From M3007 sp043764095 (GTDB lineage: Bacteria; Bacteroidota; Bacteroidia; Chitinophagales; Saprospiraceae): a DNA stretch of 64,000 nt. Made by a program: the position numbers and the translations under genes. The notes beneath the pieces are model-generated. The model saw only the letters and a program-made list of their open reading frames with translations. It did no database searches and was not told the origin of the DNA. Shown in pieces: positions 16,994 to 25,732 of the stretch (its first letter is position 1; the number at the start of each line of letters is the position of its first letter). The DNA is taken from assembly GCA_043764095.1 (NCBI GenBank), contig JAYUKX010000198.1, forward strand, positions 1 through 64,000, given 5' to 3'.

Positions 16994-17785
16994 ATGTCAC
17001 ACCACCGCATAACCGCACTCCCCACCGCCGCAGTATTTGAAGCGCTTCGTAATCTAACAAGTAGCCTATCACTTCAACACCAAAGCGATGCCGGCTCGCC
17101 GCGCCCCATTAGCCTATCAGGCGCACCACCCTCAGCAGACGTGGCGCGCCTGCTGCTGCATGTGGCGTTGGAAGATAAAGGACTCCTACTCAATAGCCAA
17201 CTCAGTTTTTATCTCTTTGCACATGGTCATATCCTGCGCAGCATGACTGGAGTTCCAAATACATCTGGTTTTGATACCGCAGCGACGAGTTTGATGGCTT
17301 TTATGCAAAATCGCATTCAACTCTTTTACGATAAGGGGGTATGGGAAATCATTTGCAGTACCGAAATCCGGCAAGTAAATGAAATCCGTGATTTAGTGAA
17401 AAAAATACAGCCGGAAGAAGCCAAAGTAATTTGGAAAAATGTCATTATTGGCTCAACCATACATGTAGGCGGGGATATGACAGTTGGTGATGTAACCAAA
17501 ATTGTTCAGAATAGTGCCACCGCCGCTCAAACTCATGCATTTATGCAAGCGGCCATACAATTAGTACACCAAGGTCAATTGTATCAAGCAATCAAATATA
17601 CTTTGGATTTTAGTAAAGATACTTACCCCGATTTATACAAGAATGTATTGACCATCTTGCCCTATTTAATACATTGGAATGAGCAACGTGGTGCCGGCGT
17701 ATTAACCGAAGACGAAATAAATATGGGTTGGCAAGGGATGAGCAAAGTGATGCTGGATATTTTGAATAATTTTCTCAAAACTTGA
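16994..17785 (+). CDS. adaptor-like protein with VGGD beta-motif and C-terminal EAD11-like helical domain
   Basis: 263 residues, cytosolic. Residues 1-145 are unrecognised helical sequence. At about 152-175 lies NVIIGSTIHVGGDMTVGDVT, the motif shared with the proteins at 6839 and 8245. The last 80 residues (AIQLVHQGQLYQAIKYTLDF ... GVLTEDEINMG) have the helix pattern of effector-associated domain 11: a short 'i..G.l..Ai..l' helix, a variable turn, 'G.l..de' and a closing amphipathic helix. In predicted bacterial conflict systems such domains couple sensors to effectors by like-with-like contacts. It closes the operon behind the DUF697-like gene. Assignment is by eye only. Confidence 0.6.
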   Translation: MSHHRITALPTAAVFEALRNLTSSLSLQHQSDAGSPRPISLSGAPPSADVARLLLHVALEDKGLLLNSQLSFYLFAHGHILRSMTGVPNTSGFDTAATSLMAFMQNRIQLFYDKGVWEIICSTEIRQVNEIRDLVKKIQPEEAKVIWKNVIIGSTIHVGGDMTVGDVTKIVQNSATAAQTHAFMQAAIQLVHQGQLYQAIKYTLDFSKDTYPDLYKNVLTILPYLIHWNEQRGAGVLTEDEINMGWQGMSKVMLDILNNFLKT

Positions 17786-17930
17786 GTAGATTTCGCATTA
17801 TATAATTAGCGCATTTATTGTTTCTTAAATTATCTTCAAACACCTTTCCCTAGTGCTTAAAGCATCAGTACGTGAGAGAATGAGCAGTTACTACAGCAAG
17901 TATTGCGAGAGGCATTACAAGCATAACCCC

Positions 17931-19049
17931 CTACCCCATAAACCGCTGCTCCACCCACCGATAAAACCCCACACCAACCACCAGCATCACCAAAACCAGC
18001 ACCGCCACATAACCCAAAAAATTCACCAAAAACGACCCAGAAAACGCAAAACGAAGTAACGGGTTACCTACCACTGGAATCAACGAATAGTGCAACAAGT
18101 AAATAGAATAGCACATACCACCGATGACTGTTAAGACTTGAATACTGAAAATACGTTTCCAAAATGATGTAAAAAGTACTAGAAAACTGAACAGGAAAAG
18201 AGCGCAGGCCAATAAGAGGGCATTCAGCACCTTGAGCAATGGAGTATGCTCTGGCACATATTTAGGATCGAAGTACCAAATGCTCAAAAACGCCAGTATT
18301 CCAAGCAAAATAATAACAAAACGAGGTATTTTTTGTATTTTTGGTGGTAATAATAGAAAATCAGTCAGTAAAAAACCGATCGCAAAATAGTGGATATACG
18401 ACAATAAAGATTCAAATCGGGGCAGGTATATGGCATTCAATATGGTTGAAAATAGAATGACAATGACCAAAATTGATCGCCGTGTTGTTCTTTCAAATGC
18501 AAAAACTCGGGCTAAAAACGGTGCTAAAATATAAAATTGGATTTCAATCTCCAAACTCCAAGTTACAGGATTGATCAATGGCCGCGTCTCTGGAAAAACA
18601 AAATTGTGCACATACACAATGGAGGCCAATAGGCTTTGAATCAAAACCGCGAAATCGTATTTTTGCAGGTAACAATGTACAAAAAACAACAAAAACAATA
18701 CAACAAAATAGGGCGGCTCCAAGCGTTTTAACCGACGAAAATAATACCGCTTTAGATCGGGCTGGACTGTATGATGGAGGTAATAGGCCGCAAACGGCAA
18801 AGAAAGTACAATTCCACTGATACAAAAAAACAGTTCCACGCCCAAGTGACCGTGTTTGAATACATCAAATACAAACTGCTGAATTACAACGGATTCCGTG
18901 TAAATATGCGTGTCTTTTTTAGAAAGAAAATAGGCAATATGATACAATACGACTGCAGTAATGGCCACAAACCGCAAACCATCTATCTCCGGGATAAATG
19001 CCTGCGAGGAAGTCCTGCGCTGTAAGGTATCGAGTAGTTTTTTGTACAT
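17931..19049 (-). CDS. acyltransferase 3 family membrane protein
   Basis: 372 residues. The opening IPEIDGLRFVAITAVVLYHI is the signature of acyltransferase family 3 (OafA/NolL type), with the catalytic-type histidine in LYHI. About ten hydrophobic helices follow, together with the conserved GHLGVELFFCISGIVLSLPF, the RRLKRLEPPYF arginine motif and NPVTWSLEIEIQFYILAPFL. These enzymes transfer acyl groups to exported glycans or lipids at the inner membrane. The stop lies only 6 bases downstream of nothing else of note, while the upstream ACMSD-like gene ends 6 bases before its start, so the two minus-strand genes are probably co-transcribed. The acceptor is unknown. Confidence 0.9.
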   Translation of the reverse strand: MYKKLLDTLQRRTSSQAFIPEIDGLRFVAITAVVLYHIAYFLSKKDTHIYTESVVIQQFVFDVFKHGHLGVELFFCISGIVLSLPFAAYYLHHTVQPDLKRYYFRRLKRLEPPYFVVLFLLFFVHCYLQKYDFAVLIQSLLASIVYVHNFVFPETRPLINPVTWSLEIEIQFYILAPFLARVFAFERTTRRSILVIVILFSTILNAIYLPRFESLLSYIHYFAIGFLLTDFLLLPPKIQKIPRFVIILLGILAFLSIWYFDPKYVPEHTPLLKVLNALLLACALFLFSFLVLFTSFWKRIFSIQVLTVIGGMCYSIYLLHYSLIPVVGNPLLRFAFSGSFLVNFLGYVAVLVLVMLVVGVGFYRWVEQRFMG

Positions 19050-19055
19050 AGGCCA

Positions 19056-20045
19056 CTACCCTAGCAGCCACTTTAAACCATTACCGTGGAGTATTTTTTC
19101 GGTGACGCGTTCGCCTAGATCCAAGTCCTCGATAAACCGACCAATTTCCAAATCGCCCAACGGAAAAGGATAATCGGTACCAAGGCATACCTTGTCTTCC
19201 CCTACCGCTTCGAGGATATAGGAAAATAATTTGGGATCGTGGGTCGCAGAATCTACCCAAAAACGCCCTAAATAATCTGTTGGGGGAACGGGATTGTCCA
19301 TTGCCACTAGATCGGGGCGACAATTGAACCCGTGCTGGATACGCCCCAAAGTGGGGATGAGTGAGCCTCCTGCGTGCGCGAAGCAAAAACGAAGGTGCGG
19401 TAATCGCTCCATCACGCCGCTAAAAATGAGGGAGCAGGCAGCGCGGGCGGTTTCAGCGGGCATACCTACGAGCCAGGGCAACCAGTATTTTTTCATATCG
19501 GCCTCGCCCATCATTTCCCAAGGATGGACAAAAACGGAGAGGTTGAGCGCAGCACATGCTTCAAAAATGGGGTAAAACTGTGGTTCGCCTAAATTGAGTT
19601 GGTTGACATTGGAGCCGATTTGGATACCCGGAAAACCTAGGTCGTGTACTCGCTCTAACTCTTTGATGGCCAATGCTGTATCTTGCATCGGGATGGTGGC
19701 CAGTGCCATGTACCGCTCTGAATAATCATCTACAATACCCGCCAAATGATCGTTGAGGAACATGGACACATACAGGCCATCTTCAGGTTTTGTCCAGTAC
19801 GAAAACATGACAGGAACGGTGGAAACGACTTGCACAGGGGTTTTGAACATGGCGTATTCGCTGATCCGAATTTCGGGATCCCAGCAATTGCGCGCTATTT
19901 CGCGAAAGAAAACCCCGCCTTTCATCATGCGTGCAAATCCTTCGCGGTGGTGGTCGAGTTGGATGAAATCACCATAACCAAATTTTTTGGCAAAATCGGG
20001 TATTTGCTCTGGTAGGATATGGGTGTGCATGTCTAATTTGTGCAT
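19056..20045 (-). CDS. ACMSD: 2-amino-3-carboxymuconate-6-semialdehyde decarboxylase (ACMSD)
   Basis: 329 residues, the normal family length. This amidohydrolase-superfamily enzyme removes CO2 from 2-amino-3-carboxymuconate-6-semialdehyde in tryptophan/3-hydroxyanthranilate breakdown. The zinc ligands H7 and H9 are in MHTHILP, the next histidine is in FVHPWEMM, the CFAHAGG histidine is present, and the metal aspartate is in LGTDYPFPLGD. Long stretches such as STVPVMFSYW and YWLPWLVGMPAET are nearly the same as in the human enzyme as I recall it, so the function is more secure than for a generic amidohydrolase. No other kynurenine-pathway gene is in the window. It is followed by an acyltransferase gene that appears functionally unrelated. 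Confidence 0.9.
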   Translation of the reverse strand: MHKLDMHTHILPEQIPDFAKKFGYGDFIQLDHHREGFARMMKGGVFFREIARNCWDPEIRISEYAMFKTPVQVVSTVPVMFSYWTKPEDGLYVSMFLNDHLAGIVDDYSERYMALATIPMQDTALAIKELERVHDLGFPGIQIGSNVNQLNLGEPQFYPIFEACAALNLSVFVHPWEMMGEADMKKYWLPWLVGMPAETARAACSLIFSGVMERLPHLRFCFAHAGGSLIPTLGRIQHGFNCRPDLVAMDNPVPPTDYLGRFWVDSATHDPKLFSYILEAVGEDKVCLGTDYPFPLGDLEIGRFIEDLDLGERVTEKILHGNGLKWLLG

Positions 20046-20146
20046 GTCGTCTGTTTATTTAGACCGCAAAGGTAGTCAAATTTGGGGTTTATGTTTTGCT
20101 ATCGTTTCTTGGTACTTGATGGAACAAAGCGTTGTATTGACTTTTT

Positions 20147-20253
20147 TTCTACCACAAAAGTCCACATGAGTTCACAAAGACGTAGATTGGACGCTTTTGT
20201 GTACGCTACGCTTTGTGTACTCTTGTGCTCTTTTGTGGTAGAAAAACACTAAA
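20147..20253. repeat. large imperfect palindrome, TTCTACCACAAAAG family (copy 2)
   Basis: The left arm, from about 20147 (ttttctaccacaaaagtcca...), and the right arm, ending about 20253 (...gctcttttgtggtagaaaaa), pair over roughly 38 bases with few mismatches around a 15-20 base centre. A single-arm relative occurs at 2620-2668. It lies between divergent/convergent gene ends in a 245-base gap. It is probably a dispersed extragenic palindrome and could fold into a long RNA hairpin. Confidence 0.65.
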
Positions 20254-20290
20254 GCACGCGCAATTGATAAATATGCTGTTATTTAAAACC

Positions 20291-21268
20291 TTATTCCTTT
20301 ACAAATTTACCTACAAATACACCTTTTTTACCTTGTACCCGCAAAAAATAGATACCGGGAGTGAGGTCTGCAACATTGGTCTCCAAGCGGTTATCGGTTG
20401 CCGTCCAATTGGCTGCTACTAGCGCACCATTGATGGCATATACTTCAACAGATTGGGGCTGATCGTCATTGATCGTAGCATATACCATATCCGTTGCAGG
20501 GTTGGGGCTGAGGGCTAGGTTGGCTTCTACAATTTGATTTACACCGGATACAATGGGATCAAATTTGGTACCGGAATTAGGTACTTCTTTGGTCAAAGTA
20601 TTCTGCACCCAAGCAATTGCGTACATTTCAGCGGCATTCCAATTGGCGTTGGTGGTTTTGGTATAAGTGAAGGACACATTACCTCCTGTTGCGGCCAAAG
20701 TAATAGGTTCGCCATCAATATTGGTCAACATATCGCGGAATACATCGCGGTGTACCGCTTCTCCATTGGGCGCATTGTAGTTCACTGTTTGCTCCGCAAA
20801 TGCTACATACAAGGCGTAATTGCCACTGGGAACCGCACCAATGGTATGCAAAGTCACTTTTACTTCCGTAGCAGTTTCGGTGACTTGGACGTAAATTGGG
20901 CTGGTTTGGTTGAGTTCGGCGGTGAGTTTGGCCGCTGGCAATAATGTGGTGGCTGGTGCAACCAAACTGCCATTCAAAATTACCCTTGGCGTGCTAGATA
21001 CGTCGTAATAAGCAGCACGAGCATTGTTTTCGGTGGTATTGGCTTGGTAAAAAATACAATTAGAATACGGGAATGATGGGTGATACGATAAATGGTGTAC
21101 CGCCCCTGCATTCTGACCCAAAAGCGTGTACATGGCTGGGTTTCTGCTAGCACAAACCGAGCAGCGAGAATTGGTGACGTGTTCAACTAAAACATAGCGT
21201 GGTGCAGATGGCTGGGCATACGCGATTGTTTGAATCAAAAAAGCGACTAAAAAGAATAGTTTTTGCAT
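20291..21268 (-). CDS. Omp28-like thioredoxin-fold secreted protein with T9SS sorting domain
   Basis: 325 residues from the ATG at 21266-21268; a longer frame upstream starts at a non-ATG codon and would bury the signal peptide MQKLFFLVAFLIQTIAYAQP. The mature N-terminus YVLVEHVTNSRCSVCASRNP contains a C-S-V-C motif in a thioredoxin-like fold typical of Omp28-related proteins, followed by YDVSSTPRVILNGS. The C-terminal 75 residues (NLALSPNPATDMVYATIND ... LTPGIYFLRVQGKKGVFVGK) form a T9SS type A sorting domain, so the protein crosses the outer membrane and is anchored or released. Its redox or structural role is not known. Confidence 0.85.
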   Translation of the reverse strand: MQKLFFLVAFLIQTIAYAQPSAPRYVLVEHVTNSRCSVCASRNPAMYTLLGQNAGAVHHLSYHPSFPYSNCIFYQANTTENNARAAYYDVSSTPRVILNGSLVAPATTLLPAAKLTAELNQTSPIYVQVTETATEVKVTLHTIGAVPSGNYALYVAFAEQTVNYNAPNGEAVHRDVFRDMLTNIDGEPITLAATGGNVSFTYTKTTNANWNAAEMYAIAWVQNTLTKEVPNSGTKFDPIVSGVNQIVEANLALSPNPATDMVYATINDDQPQSVEVYAINGALVAANWTATDNRLETNVADLTPGIYFLRVQGKKGVFVGKFVKE

Positions 21269-21428
21269 AATTATGGTGTGTTTGTTATTATAAGTATGCA
21301 AAAATACGACACATACGGCACGCTCCGTTATTTTTAACCAATTCAATGCAAAACTTGTCCGCTGGCGAACAAACATTTCTCAAAGCGCAGAATAAATCCG
21401 TTCTTTGCACTCAAATTTTTTTCAAACT

Positions 21429-21977
21429 ATGGTTCAAATATTCGTCACCGGCGGTACATTCGATAAAAACTACAATTACTTAACGGGGGAATTATTTTTT
21501 AAAGATAGTCATATCAAGGAGATGTTCGACCGCGGCCGCTGCGAGGTGGATATTGATGTTAAAACACTTATGATGGTCGATTCGCTGGAAATGGGTGAAG
21601 AACACCGTTCCATCATGCTTTTTAATTGCCATAAAGCGAACAGTAATCGCATCCTACTCACTCATGGTACCGACCGCATGGTGGAAACGGCTCGTATGTT
21701 GGCACAGGCCAAAGAGCAGATAGAAGGTAAAACGATTGTACTCACCGGTGCGATGATTCCATATGCTTTTGGGACATCTTCCGATGGATTTTTTAATTTG
21801 GGCAGTGCATTAGCCTTTGTTCAAGTGCTACCTCCGGGTGTGTATGTGGTGATGAACGGCCGATATTTTCATTGGAACAAGGTAAAAAAGAACCGCCAAA
21901 CGGGTACTTTTGAGGAAATTGAGCCGGAAGAGGATACACAGGGCGATAGTCAGGAGTTTCAATCTGATTTTATATAG
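21429..21977 (+). CDS. stand-alone asparaginase N-terminal-domain protein
   Basis: 182 residues from ATG 21429; an in-frame TTG at 21405 is unlikely. The sequence carries the N-terminal catalytic motifs of L-asparaginase/GatD-like amidohydrolases: VTGGTFD with the nucleophilic threonine, LLTHGTDRMVETA with the Thr-Asp pair, and TGAMIPYAFGTSSDG. Full asparaginases are about 330 residues with a second Rossmann-like domain that completes the site in the partner subunit. Here the chain ends after the first domain with an acidic tail (FEEIEPEEDTQGDSQE). It may still be an active compact amidohydrolase or a binding protein. It ends at a strong terminator. Confidence 0.8.
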   Translation: MVQIFVTGGTFDKNYNYLTGELFFKDSHIKEMFDRGRCEVDIDVKTLMMVDSLEMGEEHRSIMLFNCHKANSNRILLTHGTDRMVETARMLAQAKEQIEGKTIVLTGAMIPYAFGTSSDGFFNLGSALAFVQVLPPGVYVVMNGRYFHWNKVKKNRQTGTFEEIEPEEDTQGDSQEFQSDFI

Positions 21978-21996
21978 TAGTCTAAAAAATAATAAT

Positions 21997-22056
21997 GCGC
22001 ACAAAAGCATATTGGGTACTTATTTTGTAAATACCCTGCGCTTTTGTGCGCTTTTT
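21997..22056. terminator. convergent intrinsic terminator
   Basis: Perfect 12-bp arms, gcgcacaaaagc (21997-22008) and gcttttgtgcgc (22040-22051), extend with inner pairing gggta/taccc. They are followed by ttttt and preceded by an A-rich run. It sits between convergent gene ends and probably works in both directions. Confidence 0.8.
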
Positions 22057-22065
22057 ATGGGAATT

Positions 22066-22620
22066 TTAATCAAATTTAAACACCACACTCACTCCCCCAC
22101 CAGTGGTTTCAAAAAGACTCCAATAGTGTTGGGATATGGCATCAAGTCCTAAGGAAAGCCTATTGGTAAGCCGAATATCAAGATGAGAGGAGAAGGTGCC
22201 CCCCATGGAGTTAATGCCTTGCTCTACTAACGTTAACTTCCCGTCATCGTAATAAGTAAATGCTTGATTGCCCAAACGTCCACCGAACCCTGCGTCGATT
22301 TTCCAGTTGATCCATTTGGTATCGAGTATCCGAAGACCTATACCTAAGTCGCCAAAGGTGTAGGGGCTAGAATTTAATTGCGAATAAGCATAATTGAGAT
22401 CATTTACTCCAAACATTGTAAGGGCACCGAAATGGAACCTGCCTTCCAATCGACCAACAATTTGGCGCGCAATAGTGACATGGGTAAGTAATCCGGGCTC
22501 ATTCAGGTTGTTGTCGAAAGCAAGTGCAACACCCGTGCGGACACTTAATTTTTGTGCTTGTAACTGCATAAATGATAGGCTCAGGCAGCCTATAACGAAT
22601 AATCTTGTAATAATTGTCAT
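22066..22620 (-). CDS. secreted outer-membrane-barrel-like protein
   Basis: 184 residues. Signal peptide MTIITRLFVIGCLSLSFMQLQAQ. The mature part alternates polar and hydrophobic residues with recurring aromatic girdle-like positions (TGVALAFDNN, RLEGRFHFGALTMFG, LGIGLRILDTKWINWKIDAGF, GGGVSVVFKFD), consistent with an 8-strand outer-membrane beta-barrel ending in a C-terminal phenylalanine strand. There is no recognised family. It could be a small porin-like or PorT-like lineage protein. Its 3' end meets the terminator shared with the asparaginase-like gene. Confidence 0.65.
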   Translation of the reverse strand: MTIITRLFVIGCLSLSFMQLQAQKLSVRTGVALAFDNNLNEPGLLTHVTIARQIVGRLEGRFHFGALTMFGVNDLNYAYSQLNSSPYTFGDLGIGLRILDTKWINWKIDAGFGGRLGNQAFTYYDDGKLTLVEQGINSMGGTFSSHLDIRLTNRLSLGLDAISQHYWSLFETTGGGVSVVFKFD

Positions 22621-22713
22621 AATAATTGTATGTTATGTTACATGAATAGGCATGTAAGGGACGGGCAAATAAAACGTCCCTAGGAGTTAAAATTTGGTTT
22701 TTATGGAGGGGGA

Positions 22714-23280
22714 TTATTTAATTTTGCGTAAAGTAGTAACACATTCGTCCACGTCAACCCTTGTTACAGCATCAAAAAAGACCAAACGCATAGTTAAATC
22801 ACCATCAGGTTGTACTTTACCATACATTCTAGGAATTACCTTATTCGTAGCACCCGCTCGGGCGCATGCTATAGGCATTTGAGCAACATAAATACTATCA
22901 CCACTGGGAGTAGAGTAATACTTTGCGCCTGTTGTTCCGCTACCCACTAGGTTACCCTCTGCAAATGCCATACTCAGTGTTCTATTCTCTCCTGTTCCAA
23001 GAATACCGAAACCTAGCGTATCGTAACAAAAACAAGTAGAGGAAAGACCTTTCCATGCTGGTCCGCCGTTTCCAAATCCTACACAATGGTTATTGAGTAT
23101 CATAGCATCATCGGGGCAGTTGCAAGTACCATTGTCGCATTCGAAACCGCGATTACAGGTGCCATTAGGGTTGCAGGCATTGGGATCGACTGGCATTTCG
23201 CAATCATCCGAACATGCGATTAAATTGACAAATAAGCATACGCAGATGGCGCATAAAAATTGATTGAAAAAACGTTGCAT
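22714..23280 (-). CDS. cysteine-rich EGF-like lipoprotein
   Basis: 188 residues. The lipoprotein signal ends at LIACSDDC. After it comes a cysteine-rich stretch (NACNPNGTCNRGFECDNGTC, then NCPDD) with EGF-like spacing, and a beta-rich C-terminal domain ending VDECVTTLRKIK. It is exposed outside the inner membrane and probably on the cell surface, given the SDD residues after the lipobox cysteine, which resemble Bacteroidota surface-export signals. Ligand and role are unknown. Confidence 0.65.
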   Translation of the reverse strand: MQRFFNQFLCAICVCLFVNLIACSDDCEMPVDPNACNPNGTCNRGFECDNGTCNCPDDAMILNNHCVGFGNGGPAWKGLSSTCFCYDTLGFGILGTGENRTLSMAFAEGNLVGSGTTGAKYYSTPSGDSIYVAQMPIACARAGATNKVIPRMYGKVQPDGDLTMRLVFFDAVTRVDVDECVTTLRKIK

Positions 23281-23426
23281 AATTTTTTAAAATTGAAAGT
23301 GAAAAGTAAAAAAGAAAACAGAAAGCAATTTTTTAGGAATTGCGTTCTGTTTTCAAATGAATAATATATATTAATTAAAGTACAATTTATTGACTTATAA
23401 CTACTTAAGAGTAGTTTTGGATCAAA

Positions 23427-25274
23427 TTATTGGAAATTATAGATCGGCACTTTTTTCTCACAACCTGGAAAATCAGCAGTAGCATGGCCGATCTCTGTAC
23501 CTCCACAGAAATTAGAACCTACAGACGGAACACCATTGATTGTAATATTACCTGCACCGTTGATGGCCGAGAAAATGAAATTATTCACCGGAATAGTAAG
23601 TCCCGTCACTGGACGATTTTCGGTGGCATAAACCCATTGTGCTGAATAATCTGTGCAGCAATGGTCTTCGCCTGTTGCGGAGTTGCTACCCAAAAGTACC
23701 CCTGTTAAATAAAAATCGCTGTTGATGCGGGCATGACTATCCCAAGAGCGTTGTCCTCCTGCTTCTAAACGAGAACCACTAAGCAATACTGCAGTAACTG
23801 GCTCGTTCGGTTTTAGCACTATTACACGACTATTTTGAACTAGAGTATTCATTGCATCTACAGATGGAGTACAAGGCTTTTCTTGTTCAAATAATTTAAA
23901 CGTACCTGCTACACTGGTAATTAATCCTTGTGCGGCTTGGCCAATTCCTTGAATTTGACCTGTATTTACCGCAGCAATCACGCTGGTAATACTGCCCACA
24001 ACATCTGCTGCTGAATTTAATACTTCAGAAACGGCCACACCACCAGAGCATTCTGCTGTAAATACATTGCTACCCGTTTGAACGATCTCTACTGCTTGAC
24101 TTACCGTAGGAACATTATTTTTCACAATCAAAAATGAGGCAAAATCAGAAGCCCTCGCCCATGATTTCTTTTCAAAACCACCACCACTTCTCGTAGTGGC
24201 ACGTACGTTCACTTTTGAGGTATATTCCGCTGATAGTTTAATCTTTTTATCACAGCCGCATTCGCTTGGGGTAGCAGCGGGAAAATTCACGCATAAAAAA
24301 GTATAACTCAATTTTGCATAGTTCGGTGACATATTTGAAGTTTCAGAAGAGGCACCGCGCTCAAATATGCGTCCTTTTTTCTCACCTAAATTCTCTTTCC
24401 AACCATCTGTAGCAATCTGTTGGTATTTTGCTGGCCCACCTTCTTTGGATTCCCACCACCAACGAGAGGACGCACCCAATTTATCTCCCTGATAATCTAA
24501 AATACGATCAATAGAGTTATTGCCTGCAATGCCATCAGGAATAGCATAAGAACCTTGATTGACCACAAACTCACATACGCAAGGGGAAGGAGTTTCTCCA
24601 TCATTGTCTTTTGGATCCAAATCCAATACATCACGAACGTAGGTAGTAGGTAATTTTCCAACCATTTCGTTTGGAAGTGAACGGCCTTTCATAAGAAAGG
24701 CTTGTAAAAAATACGTTTTTTCTTGTACGCTTACATCTGGAAGGCTTTCGATGTACTGATTCAAAGGCATTGCGCCTTCTTTCTGTGAAGTATAAAGGCT
24801 AATTCTGCGGAATAAAGCATCAGATACCCGAATTTCGTCCTCGCCCGGGCGGAATGGGTAGGTCGTAAACTCTGCAATGACTATAGGTGTACCACAGCTG
24901 TTAAACCCATTGATCTGATACGTTTGGTTTTTCTGAAGGTTGTCCAACACCACCGAAGCGCCATCATTAGCCCTGAGTGGAGTAGTTCGACCTTCTCCTT
25001 TAGTACCATAGGTTAAGTTGTCGATACGTACACCATTTGCTTTGATACTAATCTCCGCTACTGCTTTTGTCGCATACTGCACAACATTGATATTTGGCAC
25101 TGTCGGATTGTCGCACATTGCAGGTACGAGAGATGGATTGTAACCACTAACATACTTGGTAGTGTCGGTAATCGTGCCTTCTACAACTTGTGCTTGTAGG
25201 CTACTGCCAATGATCGTGAGCGTTAACGCCACTAAGAACTGTGTACATTTTTTAATGTTAATGTAGAGATTCAT
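23427..25274 (-). CDS. large secreted protein with N-terminal Fn3-like domain
   Basis: 615 residues. Signal peptide to about residue 29 (TLTIIGSSLQAQ). Residues 35-140 resemble a fibronectin III module (AVAEISIKANGVRIDNLTYG ... YQINGFNSCGTP). A middle region contains paired cysteines (SPCVCEF, SECGCDKK), and there is a Ser/Gly-rich C-terminal beta domain with SNFCGG and FPGCEKK. No T9SS sorting domain closes the chain, so export beyond the periplasm is unproven. No enzyme motif is seen. It lies in a run of minus-strand secreted-protein genes and is probably a lineage-specific surface or matrix protein. Confidence 0.65.
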   Translation of the reverse strand: MNLYINIKKCTQFLVALTLTIIGSSLQAQVVEGTITDTTKYVSGYNPSLVPAMCDNPTVPNINVVQYATKAVAEISIKANGVRIDNLTYGTKGEGRTTPLRANDGASVVLDNLQKNQTYQINGFNSCGTPIVIAEFTTYPFRPGEDEIRVSDALFRRISLYTSQKEGAMPLNQYIESLPDVSVQEKTYFLQAFLMKGRSLPNEMVGKLPTTYVRDVLDLDPKDNDGETPSPCVCEFVVNQGSYAIPDGIAGNNSIDRILDYQGDKLGASSRWWWESKEGGPAKYQQIATDGWKENLGEKKGRIFERGASSETSNMSPNYAKLSYTFLCVNFPAATPSECGCDKKIKLSAEYTSKVNVRATTRSGGGFEKKSWARASDFASFLIVKNNVPTVSQAVEIVQTGSNVFTAECSGGVAVSEVLNSAADVVGSITSVIAAVNTGQIQGIGQAAQGLITSVAGTFKLFEQEKPCTPSVDAMNTLVQNSRVIVLKPNEPVTAVLLSGSRLEAGGQRSWDSHARINSDFYLTGVLLGSNSATGEDHCCTDYSAQWVYATENRPVTGLTIPVNNFIFSAINGAGNITINGVPSVGSNFCGGTEIGHATADFPGCEKKVPIYNFQ

Positions 25275-25732
25275 TGTAATAATAGATAAAAAATTGTTTG
25301 CCTACTCTATACACTTTTCGGCATCCGTGTCTTACTTTTTTTTGATATTAATACCTCAAACAACGGTAGGTAATCAAGACCAAGGATATTCAGATGTAGT
25401 TCCTTTTTTATTTTCGTTTGTTTATTTGGTGTTTTTTGAGTTCGTTTGTTTTATTTGCGGTTTGTTGGCACAAAAGTCTGTGGAGATTCATTATCCGGCA
25501 AGGACACTTTTACACTTTTTGGACAGGGCAAATTTTGGAATTTTACCGTTTTTGAGGTGAATTTTGGCGAAACAATGTGCCTAATGGAGTATCTCATTTC
25601 TTTAAAAACAAGCATTTTTAGCACATTTTCTTTAAAAAACGCTTAAAAAAGACCAAAAAGGCCTAATCTTCAAAATGGAACTAAACGCCCCTTTAAAGTG
25701 TTTTTTTTGGACAAAAAATACTCGAAAATAAT
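25275..25732. other. intergenic region with inverted-repeat arm
   Basis: This 458-base AT-rich gap contains the left arm of the inverted repeat described at 25498. Frames of up to 88 codons across it have no recognisable features. Promoters for the flanking divergent genes are presumably here. Confidence 0.4.
25498..25532 (+). repeat. inverted repeat arm left of the oxygenase gene
   Basis: The stretch beginning gcaaggacacttttacactt and ending ggacagggcaaa is nearly the reverse complement of 26504-26538 (about 35 bases with four or five differences). The pair encloses the oxygenase gene at 25733-26281 at a distance of about 1 kb. Confidence 0.6.

Noticed and set aside
17853..18059. His/Pro-rich 68-codon frame
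   Set aside because: It overlaps the acyltransferase gene antisense, and its composition is a by-product of that gene.
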